Counted from the stretch's first letter, positions 44,315-55,514 are shown. The stretch: DNA of 64,000 nt from Branchinecta lynchi (GCA_023053575.1 JAKZAP010000021.1:13268212-13332211); one strand, 5' to 3'. A program made the numbers and translations. Notes: generated by a model from the sequence alone, not told the origin.

Positions 44315-45221
44315 TTTTTGGGATCCCAAATCGTAAGTGGCGGGATATCTATGGCTTCGGAAAAGTTGTCCGTCTGTCCGTCCGTCCGTCTGTCAGCGCG
44401 ATAACTCTCGAAGGAAATGATATATTTTGACAAACTTGGTGTCAGGATTCTTTGGGCCAAGGGAAAGATCGAGTTCGTAGACGGGCCCCGTAGCTGCATA
44501 TTAGCGGAGGGGGAGGGGTTTCAAATTAAGGAGCGAAAAAAATAATTTTCTAAAAGCTAATGAGATAGTTGATTTAGGGGTAAGAAGACATGGGGTCTTG
44601 AACATGGGTCATTTAGGGGTCTGGACATGAAAATTATTTTCTTGCCGGACAGGTAGTTTACCCGGATCCGGCAAAAGCCGGAAAGTTTGTAAAAATAAAA
44701 GTTTAATATGGAGATGATTAAAGGTTCGATTTAAGAATAGGGAACCATGCTGAATCCAAATATGAAAATCATTTTCTCAAAAGACAAGTAGATTGCCCGG
44801 AACCCGGCCAAAACCAGAAAATTTGTTAAAAGTAAAAGTTTTATACGAATTTCATTAGGTATTTACGAGTAATAATACATGCTGAAGTTTTATCTGAAGT
44901 TGATTAGAGGTTCGATACGCTGAATCCGTTTTTGATTTTTGCAAGACAAGTAGTTCGCCCGCAATCCAGCCGAAACCGAAAATTTGGCAGAAGTAAGGTA
45001 GGAACTTCCGTCAAAGTAGATATGACGCAGGCTACAGGGATAAACACACATGCTGAATCCATATTTGAACTTGGTCTTCTCAGATGATTACCATTTGCCT
45101 TAATCTGTTTCTAAATTTTATTAGTAAAGTGTTCAAGGAGTCTGGCGAAGACCAGATCTCTACCCAGTTGTCTGGATCAACTATTAAATTTGTGGGATCC
45201 CATTGAAACCTTTAGTCTTGT
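44315..45221 (-). repeat. B-family capped satellite element, copy 4
   Basis: Complete in reverse: cap TTTTTGGGATCCCAAATCGT, GTCCGTCTGTCCGTCCGTCC, ACAAACTTGGTGTCAGGATT, GGAGGGGGAGGGG, then four diverged monomers and the far cap TGTGGGATCCCATTGAAACC with TTTAGTCTTGTT. Inserted between two copies of the AAACAAATGGCG duplication. Confidence 0.85.
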
Positions 45222-45237
45222 TATAGTGCTCTTTTTG

Positions 45238-45585
45238 CCAAACAAATGGCGTTATTTATATTTTTTGCCAGGAGCATGCCGATGAGACAAGTTTGAAGCA
45301 AATCAGGATTGTGTTTGCAAATGACGCGTTTGTTCTTCTTTTGCCTAAAAGTTCGAAAATTAATTTTTATATTTTTTGGAAGCGTCTCGGCGCTGTGGTC
45401 GTTCAGCAGCAGGCCGACGAGATAAGTTTGAAGCAAATCACGATTTTGCTTACAAATGACGCAACTTGCACCAGTAAGTGTCGGTTCGGTAGCTCCTCTT
45501 GAACCTAAAAATGTAAGAACAAAAATATTTTAAAAGTTTTTGTGAGAACTTGGCTGTAACAGTGGTCGTTCAGAAGCTTGTGCTA
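45238..45585 (+). repeat. Duplicated segment, right copies
   Basis: Two further copies of the 44028 segment in tandem, about 100-120 bp apart (GATGAGACAAGTTTGAAGCA and CGACGAGATAAGTTTGAAGC), plus a fragment GTGGTCGTTCAG near 45560. Confidence 0.6.
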
Positions 45586-45919
45586 AACTTTTGACGATGC
45601 CGGAAGTATTAATGGTACGACCCTTGTCTTATCTTTTGGCGAAATATAAGACACGAGCCATAACATAAGTGTTATTGACGTTCGCCATAATATTTAGCAC
45701 GAGGATATGCCTCCATCGGTTAACTGTTGTCGAACTCCGGACGGTACACTCAGCAATTATTTTCGGTAATAATCATTTCAGTAATAGCCTAATAGAGTCG
45801 ACAGTGAGTGGACAGAAATTAGTGGACAGCTTTGTCATTGAACTAAGAGCTACAGGTTTCAAGAAATAGAGACTAGTTGAAGCAGACAAAATGTGGGGCG
45901 TCTTGAAACAAGCAGTTCT

Positions 45920-46491
45920 ATAGAGAGATTGCACCCTATCCGAGGAAAACGGATATTGCTACATCATCATCACCGGGATAATAACAAAAAAATTAACATT
46001 GGGAGGTATAGGACTTTCAACTTTGAAATTAAATTATAGGCCTTTTATCATCATTCTGAGCTAGGACCTTGCTTGAAATGTTATTGGTCTATTCCTTAAT
46101 AGTATAATTCTATTTTTGCAAAAGTGTTTCCATGGAAGCAAGAGCTTGAAGGCTTCAAAGTTTTAACACAAAAATGGAGTCTCGAATCCTATTGGTCGGC
46201 GATGACGCGGGTTTGAAAAAATGTGTCATAACTGACCAATAGGACGAGACTTCGTCTTTCATTACAAACTTTGACGCCTTCAAACTCTTACTTCCATGGA
46301 AACTCTTTTGCAAAAATAGGATTATACGGTTAAAGAATAGCCCAATTAACATTTCCAGCAAGTTCCTGGCTCAAAATGATCATAAAACGCCGAAAATTTA
46401 ATTTCAAAGTTGAAAGTCCTATACTCACTAATGTTAATTTTTTTCGTTACGATCCTGTCCGTTTTCATCGGGTATGGTGCAATCTCTCTAT
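45920..46491. mobile_element. I element: 572-bp fold-back element
   Basis: Left ATAGAGAGATTGCACCCTAT and right ATACCCGATG...GGTGCAATCTCTCTAT are inverted. Internal blocks also pair: AATTAACATT/AATGTTAATT, TATAGGACTTTCAACTTTGA with its inverse, and TTTCCATGGAAG with CTTCCATGGAAA. Arms are about 250 bp. Near the centre is a smaller inverted pair with CCTATTGGTC and GACCAATAGG. Confidence 0.75.
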
Positions 46492-46800
46492 GGTTAGAGT
46501 TTTGAAATTAGTTGGCAGAATTTTCCTGCTCGAACCTAAAATATTTGACTGCTTGATTTTAAGGGTAGATAGTTTATGTTTTTGGTTTTTATTAGGTGTT
46601 GAATATGAATCTTATGAATAAATGACTGCTAATGAAGAAATTGATTTATGTTTTTAAAGATTGATAGGCAAATGTTATTAGAAGAATAATTTTCTGAAAT
46701 TTGGTAAAATAATATTTTTTAAATTATTATTACTATAGACATGATTTAATGTCATCGAGTGAGGGCTAGTGTCAAATCTAGTTTGAAAAGTGTAGACAAT
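46492..46800. other. AT-rich sequence, nothing recognised
   Basis: No features identified. Confidence 0.45.
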
Positions 46801-46814
46801 TTATTCCTGCAATG

Positions 46815-46925
46815 TTTCAATCTTAGCTGATGAATCTTAGCTGATGTATCCGTTGAAAACATTGCTGGAATAAATGTTTCAAAGTCAGCTTGGGCTCAAA
46901 GAATATTTTTTTTTTTTTTTTTTTT
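46815..46925 (+). repeat. G-family tail fragment
   Basis: TAGCTGATGTATCCGTTGAA, then AACATTGCTGGAATAAATGT and TTCAAAGTCAGCTTGGGCTC followed by a poly-T run. The core is absent. Confidence 0.5.
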
Positions 46926-46999
46926 AGACAATTGCTACACGGGTATAAATGAAAAAAAAAGAAAAAATTTAGCCTATGTTGATCCTCTCATATGCAGAA

Positions 47000-47704
47000 A
47001 CTACGATTTGATTTCGAGAACTGGATTGAAGCCGTTTTGCAAACAAAGATTTCACTGTCGGTCATACAATTTCCCAGGTGATGGTTGGGCTAGTAGAGCC
47101 ACCCTAGAACAAATACCATGCAGTCCTGGTTGGAATACGAGTCTCCAAACCCCGCCTCTGGTAAAAATTACCCTGGAACTCCTGGCCCCTCCTTCACGGC
47201 GTGATTTACATGCCGTTGACGGTTGACCGGATTCAGACAGCCGCGGCGCGCCTAATCTGACCTCTGCCTTAATTTGGCTCTCATTATCCAGTAATTACCT
47301 AAGAGACTTGCCGACAAACAGAGCTGATCGTACTCTTTGCCTTTGCGGGTCTATATACAGCACTCGACGCTATTGAGCGTGAATCTGGTATGTTGACGGG
47401 GACATCATGGCTACTTATCCCTCTTGTGCTATTGGTCGTTTTTACCGATAAAAGTCTCGTTACGATGGCTGACATGGGTGGTACATTTTTTTTGTATTCA
47501 GTTTACAGCTTATGTTATGAGCAATGAAGAGACTCATACTCCAGGTTCTAATGATTCCGAAGCGGCTAAAGCTAGGACGAACCTTCTGATGTTGGCAATT
47601 TTCAGACTACACGTCAAAATTGACCATATTTTGTCACATTACGTTGGTGTAAATTTCGTCTTGCTTGTCTGTGTGGTATTTGCGATCTTTCTTTCACTAC
47701 TTCG
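47000..47704. other. Intergenic sequence with unassigned frames
   Basis: A 123-codon plus-strand frame at 47424-47795 has one strong hydrophobic segment near residues 75-92, but it runs into the retroposon-like body at 47705. I do not accept it as a gene. Confidence 0.3.
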
Positions 47705-47830
47705 GTCCGAAAGGAACACTGGCAATCGCTTTTTGCTGTATCCTGCTCGTTCATCTGCGCAGTTTGGCGAAAGTTACATTCCAGCATTTTTTTAGGTTCT
47801 CGTAAAGTGTGTTAGTTTATTTGTTGTCTG
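47705..47830 (+). repeat. Repeat body related to 1149-1290
   Basis: CGGTCCGAAAGGAACACTGG, TATCCTG.TCGTTCATCTGC, CAGTTT and AGTGTGTTAGTTTATTTG, collinear with 1155-1280. No tRNA-like segment precedes it here. Confidence 0.45.
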
Positions 47831-48217
47831 CTGTCTTTTGCAAATATTTCGCATGTCTTTGACTGCTTCTTGTCTTCAGCTTCCCTCTCTAGCTGATTGA
47901 CACTTTGTTGAGAATTCTTAGCTTATCTTGAACTTATTAATTTCGCCGAAGTATTTGAAGTCTTTCTCTAATTTTTCCTGGGTCAGCCAGGTGCTCTACG
48001 CGGGTACTAATAAATTATTTTAAAGAACAATTTATTTATATGTATAATTATTTATTTGTGTATATTTATATACTACACATTCTATGAGCGGGATCCCCAT
48101 GCTTGTCGGTGGTTTATTTATTTATATTATTTCAGTCAAATACTAGTTGAATAGCCCAAGTTGGGTCGAACTCACAAAACATCAAATCCCCCATTTCAGC
48201 CAAATGAGGAGGCATTA

Positions 48218-48372
48218 ACTGTAAAAAAAACTTTCTGCTTTCAGATGACTTGATCTGCAGTAATTTGAATTCTAGTGTTTCCATCCTCCATCGAATTGTA
48301 ACTCTCCAAATTCGGACTAAAAACCTCCGAATTCGGTGATGCACAATTACTCAAGTCCGATGTAGGAGAGTC
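48218..48372 (+). mobile_element. D-family element, degenerate copy
   Basis: AACTGTAAAAAAAACTTTCT, ATCTGCAGTAATTTGAATTC, TGTAACTCTCCAAATTCGG and GTCCGATGTAGGAGAG at the right end. Same layout as 14275-14443 and the left half of 60173-60969. Confidence 0.7.
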
Positions 48373-49039
48373 GTCCATGTTGCTGTTGCGTGCATAAAAT
48401 CGTACTGTCGCCCGATTAAAGTTGAATTTTTCCAACATTGAAAATCGCCTGACGAAGCAACAGAAATCGCCGATTTTGGCGACGAAAATCTCGGCGATGG
48501 CCGATATCGCCTCAATGTCAACGTCTGTTTGAACCTAGGTTTACTATTCTGGAAAGATCTGTACAATAAAGAAAATAAGATTTACGGACTTCAGGGAAAG
48601 ATGGGAGACTTCGTTTTGGTCCTTCCCTCGGTCCTTCCAGTTATATTTAGAAGTCCTAGTCGAGCAGATAGTATGCCGCAAGGTGTTGCACACTTTCGAG
48701 TTTAGTGTACAGCAATTGCCCGATTTTGCGGTGATCGGCAGGTGCTGGCACCGGCTGATACTTGCCAGCACCGTAGCCACGTGTTTAGAACATTACAATC
48801 AGCATGTAGCGTTTGAAAGGTGAATCGCCCAATTTATGGCCGGCAGCACTGGTCTCAGCCGTTGCCGGGCAACGTGTATAGCAGGTGCCGGGGAGTGGGT
48901 AAGCCCTCGGTGTGCCGTAATCAAGTCTGAAAGCCTTTGGTAATACTTCTTGAACAAAAAGAGTGATCGGGTTTGCACTGAAAAATGTACAGTGGAATGA
49001 CACTCGGACACTCGCAAGTGTAGCGCAAGGTGCTTATTT
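48373..49039. other. Intergenic sequence, nothing recognised
   Basis: Moderately GC-rich around 48700-48920, with GGCAGGTGCTGGCACCGGCT and related self-complementary stretches. No gene supported. Confidence 0.35.
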
Positions 49040-49330
49040 AAAGGACATCTCTTACCTATATTACTGCTTTACTTGACTACTCTAATTGCTCCATCCATTC
49101 TCATTTCTAAAGTTTCGAACTTCCTTTGTCAGTTTTATCCACCCTAACGGACTAGGCTCGGGACTACGCTAATCTTTGGATTTTCCGTGTTTGGCTCTTT
49201 TCGACGCGGATCAAGGGGTCGGATACTGGTTGTTTTTGTCCATGTTTGTCATCAAAACCAAAGGAGACTGAAAAGAGCTGGAATGGGTGTGTGATCTTTT
49301 AGAAACCCAGCATAGCTCCAACGGACTAGT
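49040..49330 (-). repeat. V-family fragment fused to another repeat
   Basis: AAAGGACATCTCTTACCTAT and TTGCTCCATCCATTCTCATT match the end of the V copy at 42663. From 49133 on it instead resembles 10865-11030. Confidence 0.4.
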
Positions 49331-49559
49331 GGTATCTCATTTCAAGCAGGAAAGAAAATAAGAATAAAAATGTCAAAGGACTGTTGGTATATAAACTGTC
49401 TGTACTGCAACTCGTGCTTTGAAGAGTTCCAAGAGGCTTAACCTTTTGTTGGTTATAAACAGTTGTTTAGTTGTTGTTTTTAGTTTAACACTCTCAAACC
49501 AATTTTTACATGCTAAACTATTTGAACACACCTTCTGTAACGCTCTTACCATCCTTACG

Positions 49560-49801
49560 GCATGGAGCTGATTCCTCTAACAGCAGGAAAGCCCGAATGT
49601 GCATATGGGGGCAGTAAAAAAAAACTTTACATTAATTTTCACATACTTTTACAGAAAAGAGAAGGAAACTGAAACAGGAACAACAATACGAAATGAAGGA
49701 AGAAAGCAAAGAAAAAAGACAACAACAACAAACAATAAGTAGGAAAACATGCCGTCGTACCAGAATCAACCAATCAACTAAACAAATGAATTAAAATTTC
49801 A
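49560..49801 (-). repeat. 3' untranslated end of a LINE
   Basis: AT-rich sequence downstream, on the minus strand, of the LINE stop codon at 49804-49802. Contains TTGTTGTTGTTGTC and ends in an A/T-rich tract near 49620. Confidence 0.45.
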
Positions 49802-49950
49802 TCAAGGGTGGTCTCTCAAGAAATGTTTCTTTAGTCGGTCCTTAAACTGAGCTAAACTTACTGCATTCTGGATTTCACAAGGAATCGAATTCCAAACTGC
49901 GGTTCCCATGTGCTTTGTGACGAAGCCCGAACGCGTAGTGTTTCTCTACT
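49802..49950 (-). pseudogene. LINE reverse transcriptase C-terminal end (L2/CR1-like)
   Basis: The minus strand reads through GTAVWNSIPCEIQNAV and SLAQFKDRLKKHFLRDHP, then stop. The G..LWN.LP..I..A.S...FK..LK..L pattern is the usual last 50 residues of CR1/L2-type LINE ORF2. Only this 3' end survives, which is typical of 5'-truncated copies. Confidence 0.8.
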
Positions 49951-50019
49951 TTATAAAAAGCCATTTCATTCAGTTTACTTATAAAAAATTTAAGCAAAAC
50001 AACATTTTTAAAGTAAATA

Positions 50020-50760
50020 TTGAAGGGCAGTGGGATTTTAACAACGGATCATTTGAAGGAATTATATAAGAGTCGTAATTACTTCCATTTGGAGGCTTCC
50101 AAAGTAGTTGAAGTTATGAGATCTATGTGTCCGCGATACGTTAGAGAGCAGACATTGAAATTGGGTCACAGTTTTATACCAATTGTTTTAGAAGCGGTGA
50201 CGCTTTTGTATTTATGCTGTTCCTTTTGTCGTCTTGTGTACGTTGTCACAGCGTTTCATTTTTTTATTCTGCGCTTTTATTCTTTAGTTCTGTCGTAACA
50301 AACAGTCTAGAGAATCTGGACGAAACGTTACTTTTTTTTGTCGGCAGACCAATTCACAGGTTTCTCGACTAGGGTGGTAGTATTTTCATCCAGGTGGGCG
50401 AGGTGTACTAAAAAATAGTATCATAACACAACACATTCAGAACGAGCTGGGTGGCTTCATGTAGACGAGATGATCTTCTCAACTGCTATGAAAGTGATTT
50501 ATATCGCAACTTAAAATAATGAAACACAGAACAATGGTGTATTGTCAATAACCATGTACATCATTCATTGCGCTGATACTATTTATAATTTATTGAAATG
50601 TCAGTACCTTGCTAGCATGATACTTTTCTACAGTCAGACTTATTATATCGTATTATATCAGAGCCATAAGAGACAGAAGCTCGTGTAAAGAATTCATTAT
50701 GCTTAAACGTCCTTAAACATTTCTGGAATCATTAAGTAATAATACCATTGCAGTGCCACT
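50020..50760. other. Intergenic sequence, nothing recognised
   Basis: A 92-codon frame at 50020-50298 ends in a hydrophobic stretch but has no recognisable domain. Confidence 0.35.
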
Positions 50761-51544
50761 AATATTAATTGCGCAACTTGTGGTAACTTAACGGTCCTTT
50801 GTCATGTCCGATATATGGTGGCAATGACGAGACTCCTAAGCAGTTGATGCGTGAACTTGAAATGTTGATTGATCTTGGATTATCAATCAGTTTTTTTAAC
50901 AATTGATTGATTGATATTTTATTTTCAGGAGGAGTCAACTGGCAGGGTTGATCTTCATGAAGCAACGTGATGTTGAAATCTGTATCCCGGTGACTAGTTC
51001 TTCGAAAATCTGTATTATGTGACCTTTGACTGCGACGAAATCCCAGGTCAGTGATACAATTTACCTTAAATCAGTCTGCACTTCGATCAATTTAATTAAC
51101 AAACACAAAAACACTTTAATATGGTGGTTTTTTTTTCTGGAACAATCAGTGGAATAACAGCGTGATTTAAAAAGCAGGATTTATCTTGATTATCCTAAGT
51201 AAGCGAATTCAGAAAGTAATGGGCGGTTGTATCAATGGATCGCTTGGATCAATTTAATTAACAAACACAAAAACACTTTCATATGGTGGGTTTTTCCTGG
51301 AACAGTCAGTGGAATAATATCGTGATTTAAAAATCAGGATTTATCTTGATTAACTTTATCCTAAGTAAGCGAATTCAGAAAGTAATGGGCGGTTGTAGAA
51401 ATTTGTACCCCAGTGGCTAGGTTTTCGAAAAAGATATTTTTGGAGCGGAGTATTGTTTAAAATTAAATTTGCAGAATAGGTACCTCAGATATTGGATTCA
51501 GTTGAGATCGAATTGACTACCAGTACATAGGAAAATTAAATTAA

Positions 51545-51885
51545 AAAAAAAGGAAAACTGGAGAACCGAGTTTAGTGACACCCTGCCCTTTATGTAATGA
51601 AGGGAATGATGACTTGGAGCAGCACTTTTTGCTGAAGGGTCATGAGCTTTCTCATGTAAGGGTGTCTTTGCCTGGGTGGAATTTGCGGCTTCCAGACATC
51701 TTGGATTGTACATCGGCACAGATAATATACAAAGTGCGTGGATTTATAATGAAGGAGTGAAGTTTCGTGAGAGTAGAATTTGAATTTTTGTTATATTTTG
51801 TTTAGTTTAGTTACTTAATTAGTGTATAACTTGTTCGTTTATATGGCCTCTGGCTTTGAATACAGATTATTATTATTATAATGTA
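51545..51885 (+). pseudogene. LINE 3' end with zinc-finger-like C-terminus
   Basis: The frame VTPCPLCNEGNDDL, then EQHFLLKGH is the CPLC....DLEHFLL.C motif found at the C-terminus of several non-LTR retrotransposon polymerases; the last Cys is Gly here. Stop near 51760, then a 3' UTR with TATGGCCTCTGGCTTTGAAT and a (TTA)n tail to about 51880. Confidence 0.75.
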
Positions 51886-51984
51886 CTGTATAGCCTTTCT
51901 TTGCGACGAAGTCACGGGTCATTGACATAATTTATCTTGAATCGGTATGTACTCGAGCAACTGAATTTAAAAAATGCTATCATA

Positions 51985-52610
51985 CAATAGAATAGAATAG
52001 AATAGAATAGTACTTTATTCACTCACACTTTCACGGTTACAAAACCAAAATTGGTGAGTACTGTCTATGACATATACATTTAAAAGCACGTACAAATAGT
52101 CAAAGGCTATTTAAAATTTCAACAATCTTTGGTATAAAACTAATTTGGTAACGGCTGTGTTTGCTACTGGTTGGAACATTGGGACCTTCGTAGAGACTGC
52201 TCGCTCTTGCCTTTCCCTTACATTGTTGTATGGGGGAGGGAGAAACTCATTGTAGATGGGGTGCAAAATAAGTTTTTTTTACCTATCTCGAGGCATAGGT
52301 TCAGTCTCCGTTTCTCCAATGTATCAGGTGTGTACGTGCTTAGAAGAAGGGAGTAGGGTACTTTTGGTCCTTTATGGATAATATGGAAAGCCCGTTTTTT
52401 ATTCTTTCAATACGTGAATTTTGATCTTCGGTTAGACCAAAATGCCAAACTACGCATGCGTACTCCATTAATGGTCTTATGAAAGAGGTATAAATCCTGA
52501 GGATGTGAAGACTTGGGACATTATGCTTTGATAAAAGCTTTAACATGTGCATCCTTGAGTTTGCCTTACGGAGTGTTTCTCCAATGCTTATACTTCGTCG
52601 AGTCTTTTTT
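51985..52610 (-). pseudogene. Second LINE 3' end, reversed, with (TATTC)n tail
   Basis: Minus-strand frame 52552-52340 contains LHILRIYTSFIRPLMEYACV and VWHFGLTEDQNSRIERI, the IRP..EYA..VW...L...Q...IE motif near the end of CR1/L2-type reverse transcriptases. After a frameshift, LEKRRLNLCLEIGKKNL matches the L..RR..L...F.KK.L block that normally follows. The tail is (TATTC)n at 51988-52010. Confidence 0.8.
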
Positions 52611-52780
52611 TTTTAACAATCAGTGGAAGTCAACAACAGGATTTATCTTGATTCATTATTTGTCATGAGAAAGTGAGCTCAAGAAGAGAGGACCAGTTGA
52701 AGAAATTTGTAACCCTGTGGGTAGGTTTTAAGAAAAATGTATCATCCCTATAGCTTCTGATAGCGACGTAATCAGTCTTG

Positions 52781-53090
52781 TCATGTCCTGAGGTCTGCCC
52801 CATCGGACCCCTTAACTAACCATACATATTCCAGCGCAGGCGGCTTATTATAAACACATACCATTTGCTAAACTGATGGGCCCACCAGGATTAAGACATC
52901 AGTGCTCGGAATTCATGGCTTAAAGCACCCAGCCTTTAACCAAGAACTGGGGTGGTCTAAGGCGTCAACCATGGCACTATAGGCTTCGAGACCGTGTAAT
53001 ACATCATACGTCTCAAGTGCTGACAACAGAGATAGTTAACGCTTGAGATAGCAGAGCGGGAATAATGCTTGTTGATTGATTTTTGTTAGG
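52781..53090. other. Intergenic sequence, nothing recognised
   Basis: No features identified. Confidence 0.45.
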
Positions 53091-53476
53091 GATCGACTAA
53101 AACAAGGAAGGGAAGGGAACGCGAGAAAGCAGGAAGGCATACTAAAACCAGGAAGGGCATACTAAAACTGGAAGGACATCCTAAAACCTGGAAGGCTGTC
53201 GCCAGAATTTGCAGCACTGTTCCCTTCCTCTATTAAGTATTGTTTGAGGGGTCGGCAAATTTTCAAATTCAAAGTTCACCATCACTTCCTCGTTTTTGTA
53301 TCCTGACATGGGTAGACATTAAGTTCAGTAAGGGGTTTCAGTAACAGTGCTGTGAATTCTGGCGACAGCCTTCCTGGTTTTAGGATGCCCTTCCTCGTTT
53401 TAGTATGCCCTTCCTGGTTTTAGTATGCCTTCCTGCCCTTCTCGCGTTCCCTTCAACTTCCTGGCTTTAGTCGATC
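53091..53476. mobile_element. L element: 386-bp fold-back element with internal minirepeats
   Basis: Left GATCGACTAAAACAAGGAAG and GGAACGCGAG pair with right CTCGCGTTCCCTTCAACTTC and TTTAGTCGATC. Arms of about 125 bp each contain three copies of a roughly 20-bp minirepeat (AAAACCAGGAAGGGCATACT). An imperfect direct repeat, ATTTTTGTTAGG and ATTTTTGTTGGG, lies at or near both edges. Confidence 0.7.
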
Positions 53477-54187
53477 ACATTTTTGTTGGGGATAGCCTTT
53501 GCTATTCTCGTTGAGAACGTAAGATTTTTACTAAGAAACAGCATGTGAGTAGGGTTATAACGAATAAAACCATTCACTTACTACTGAAAAAACAAAAACA
53601 AAATACTTCTCAAAGAAAAATATTTGATTCGATCGATGATCTGGAAAGATGGAATGAAAAGATTTTGACCATGATAGCCGAAAGGTCGTGAAGATAATTT
53701 CGTACCACATTGGCCTGGCCTGCACAAGAAATCAGGAGAAAAACGGATTTTTTTTTTTTTAGAAGGCCAACGAAAATACTTAAAAACTAAGTGAATATTC
53801 CGGGAGGAGCACTGCCTTTAGCGGAGACGGAAAATTTCGAGGAAAAAGGCCAAAAAGTGGATGAAGATCATCAAACGAGACAAACCAAAACATCGAGCAA
53901 ACAAAAATCCTCGGACAAGACAAAACGAACAAACAAAACATCGTTCGACTCCTAAGAAAATAACATTTTCGTCTGTTTTTCTTCTGATTTCTTTTGCCGA
54001 AAAGTCGTGCGTCCAAATGCCGCATGAGGAGCATTTCTATCTTTCATTTCGCCATTTAAATTAAACTAGTGTGATGTTTTCTAACTTACTTGATTGCCAT
54101 TTGGCAACCGAGACTCCTGTGCCAGACTGGCCTCGAGACTCGAGAAGTAAAACGCAGCCGTATCCAAGATGAAATCTCAGCCCTAGC

Positions 54188-54552
54188 TTTAAAGGACACC
54201 TCGCACTATTTACTCTTCAACTTACAGTATTTTAAAAATATTTGGACACTAAAACTAGACTGTGCTTTCAACAAATAACTCACAGTTTTGGCTGTTTTAA
54301 TCCTTTTCCGAGACCCGTTGACTTATAGAAGACAGTGAAAAAATTTACATAACCGGTTTTTCTGATGAAAACTTCTCGCAGACAACCGACGGCAGCGTGA
54401 TACACATCAAAGGTAGCAAAAGACGGCAAGTGAGAAAATCAGCGTGGTTTTGTTAGAGGGCTTAGAATGTACCGGACGAAATTGGGGTCTCCGGGTTTAG
54501 AAATATATGGAGTGATTAAGGAAGTAGGCAGTATTATGGGTAAGATAAGTCG
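54188..54552 (+). mobile_element. V-family element, full-length forward copy
   Basis: Starts TTAAAGGACACCTCGCACTA. Contains ACTAGACTGTGCTTTC, ACAGTTTTGGCTGTTTTAAT, GTTGACTTATAGAAG, AACCGGTTTTTCTGATGAA and ends near TGGAGTGATTAAGG. Collinear with the reversed copy at 42663. Confidence 0.65.
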
Positions 54553-54557
54553 ATTAC

Positions 54558-54825
54558 GAAGATAAATATTCCTTCAACCCAAGCTGGCTGTGAATCATTT
54601 TTGACAATGCAAACGGATGCGTCCTCTTCAGGCTCAAGCTGGAAAATTAACTTATTGCTTTGTCCACAAGATCATTTTCGGGCTTTAGTGGCTTGAGCCT
54701 GAACAGGACCCTTGCCACGAAGGGCTGAAATATAGCTCAAATGAAAATTTAGCTGACGTATCCGTTTTGCATTGTCACACATAATTCGCAGTCAGCTTTG
54801 GCTGAAGGGATAGTTTTTCCTTCCC
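54558..54825 (+). mobile_element. G-family inverted element
   Basis: The left arm (CCTTCAACCCAAGCTGGCTG, GACAATGCAAACGGATGCGT) and right arm (ACGTATCCGTTTTGCATTGT, GCAGTCAGCTTTGGCTGAAG) are inverted. The core is GAGCCTGAACAGGACCCTTG then CCACGAAGGGCTGAAATATA; the NUA-GCUG junction reads TTTAGCTGACG. Confidence 0.65.
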
Positions 54826-54837
54826 ACAGCCACACGA

Positions 54838-54945
54838 CAAAGCCGTGGGTAACTTTTCCAAAGCAGAGCCTAGTTTTAACGTATTTCACCATCTAAAAGA
54901 TACTGGAACATGTACAGTAAATAGTGCGAGGCGTCCTTTGAGGAA
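54838..54945 (-). repeat. V-family terminal fragment, reversed
   Basis: GCAGAGCCTAGTTTTAACGT, TACTGGAACATGTACAGTAA and ATAGTGCGAGGCGTCCTTTG are the reverse of the left end at 54188. Confidence 0.65.
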
Positions 54946-55084
54946 GAAGAAGAAAAGACAATAGCATAGGGATCATGCCCTTCCTCATTTTTGTCCTCTG
55001 CGTGACTCCGACATTGGAGTCCTTGATTTCTGAAATATTTCACGATTATTTCATGCTCATTTGCCACGGTTAGATTCCTGTATA

Positions 55085-55263
55085 CAAGGCCGTATCCAGG
55101 GGGGGGGGGGTTAGTGGGTTGACCCTCCCCCCCCCCGAAAAATACAAGAATAACGATTTTTATAGGCTTTTCCCTCTAATCTATGTGTTTTTTGTACTTT
55201 TTTGTCGACCAGCAGGCAACCCCCCCCCCCCCCCTCCCCGAAATAAATTCCTGGATACGGGCC
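55085..55263 (+). mobile_element. hAT-M1 copy 6
   Basis: CAAGGCCGTATCCAGG to CCTGGATACGGGCC. The core ATACAAGAATAACGATTTTT and GGCTTTTCCCTCTAATCTAT. Right terminus slightly truncated; no clear target duplication. Confidence 0.8.
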
Positions 55264-55307
55264 ATCTTTACATAAAAGGTATGAAGGAAAGGAATGTTTG
55301 ATGTTAA

Positions 55308-55375
55308 AGCCACAACAGAGGGTGAGTTTGTGCGAAGCAAACGCTGGAAATCAGTTTAGGATTAACAAGTCCGGG
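55308..55375 (-). repeat. X-family fragment
   Basis: Reverse of 4440-4515: ACAGAGGGTGAGTTTGTGCG then GAAGCAAACGCTGGAAATCA and TTAGGATTAACAAGT. Confidence 0.4.
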
Positions 55376-55514
55376 TTTTGAGTACGACCTTTCAGAGAGT
55401 CTTTTTTTTTGTTTTTTATTCAACAGCTTTACTACAAAAAATCATTCCAGCTTGACGACCGGCTACAAACAAAGCACATACGTGCTTGAAAAACGCAACC
55501 AGTACACATTGCCA

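Larger units (their letters stand above)
50880..52780 (+). repeat. Tandem array of about 300-bp units interrupted by two LINEs
   Basis: Blocks in order: TGCGACGAAATCCCAGGTCA, ACAATTTACCTTAAATC, ATCAATTTAATTAACAAACA, GGAACAATCAGTGGAATAA, GGATTTATCTTGATTA, AAGCGAATTCAGAAAGTAAT, then TTGTA.CCC.GTGG.TAGG. Copies or parts lie at 50880-51240, 51245-51440, 51885-51984 and 52611-52780. The last copy is split so that its parts lie on either side of the LINE fragments. Confidence 0.65.

Noticed and set aside
47424..47795. A 123-codon frame with a hydrophobic segment
   Set aside because: Its last third is the retroposon-like body also found at 1155-1280, so the frame is probably accidental.
54188..54945. 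A single 758-bp transposon with long terminal inverted repeats
   Set aside because: The left part alone matches a complete 365-bp V element at 42663, so this is one full V copy, a G element and a second partial V copy, not one element.
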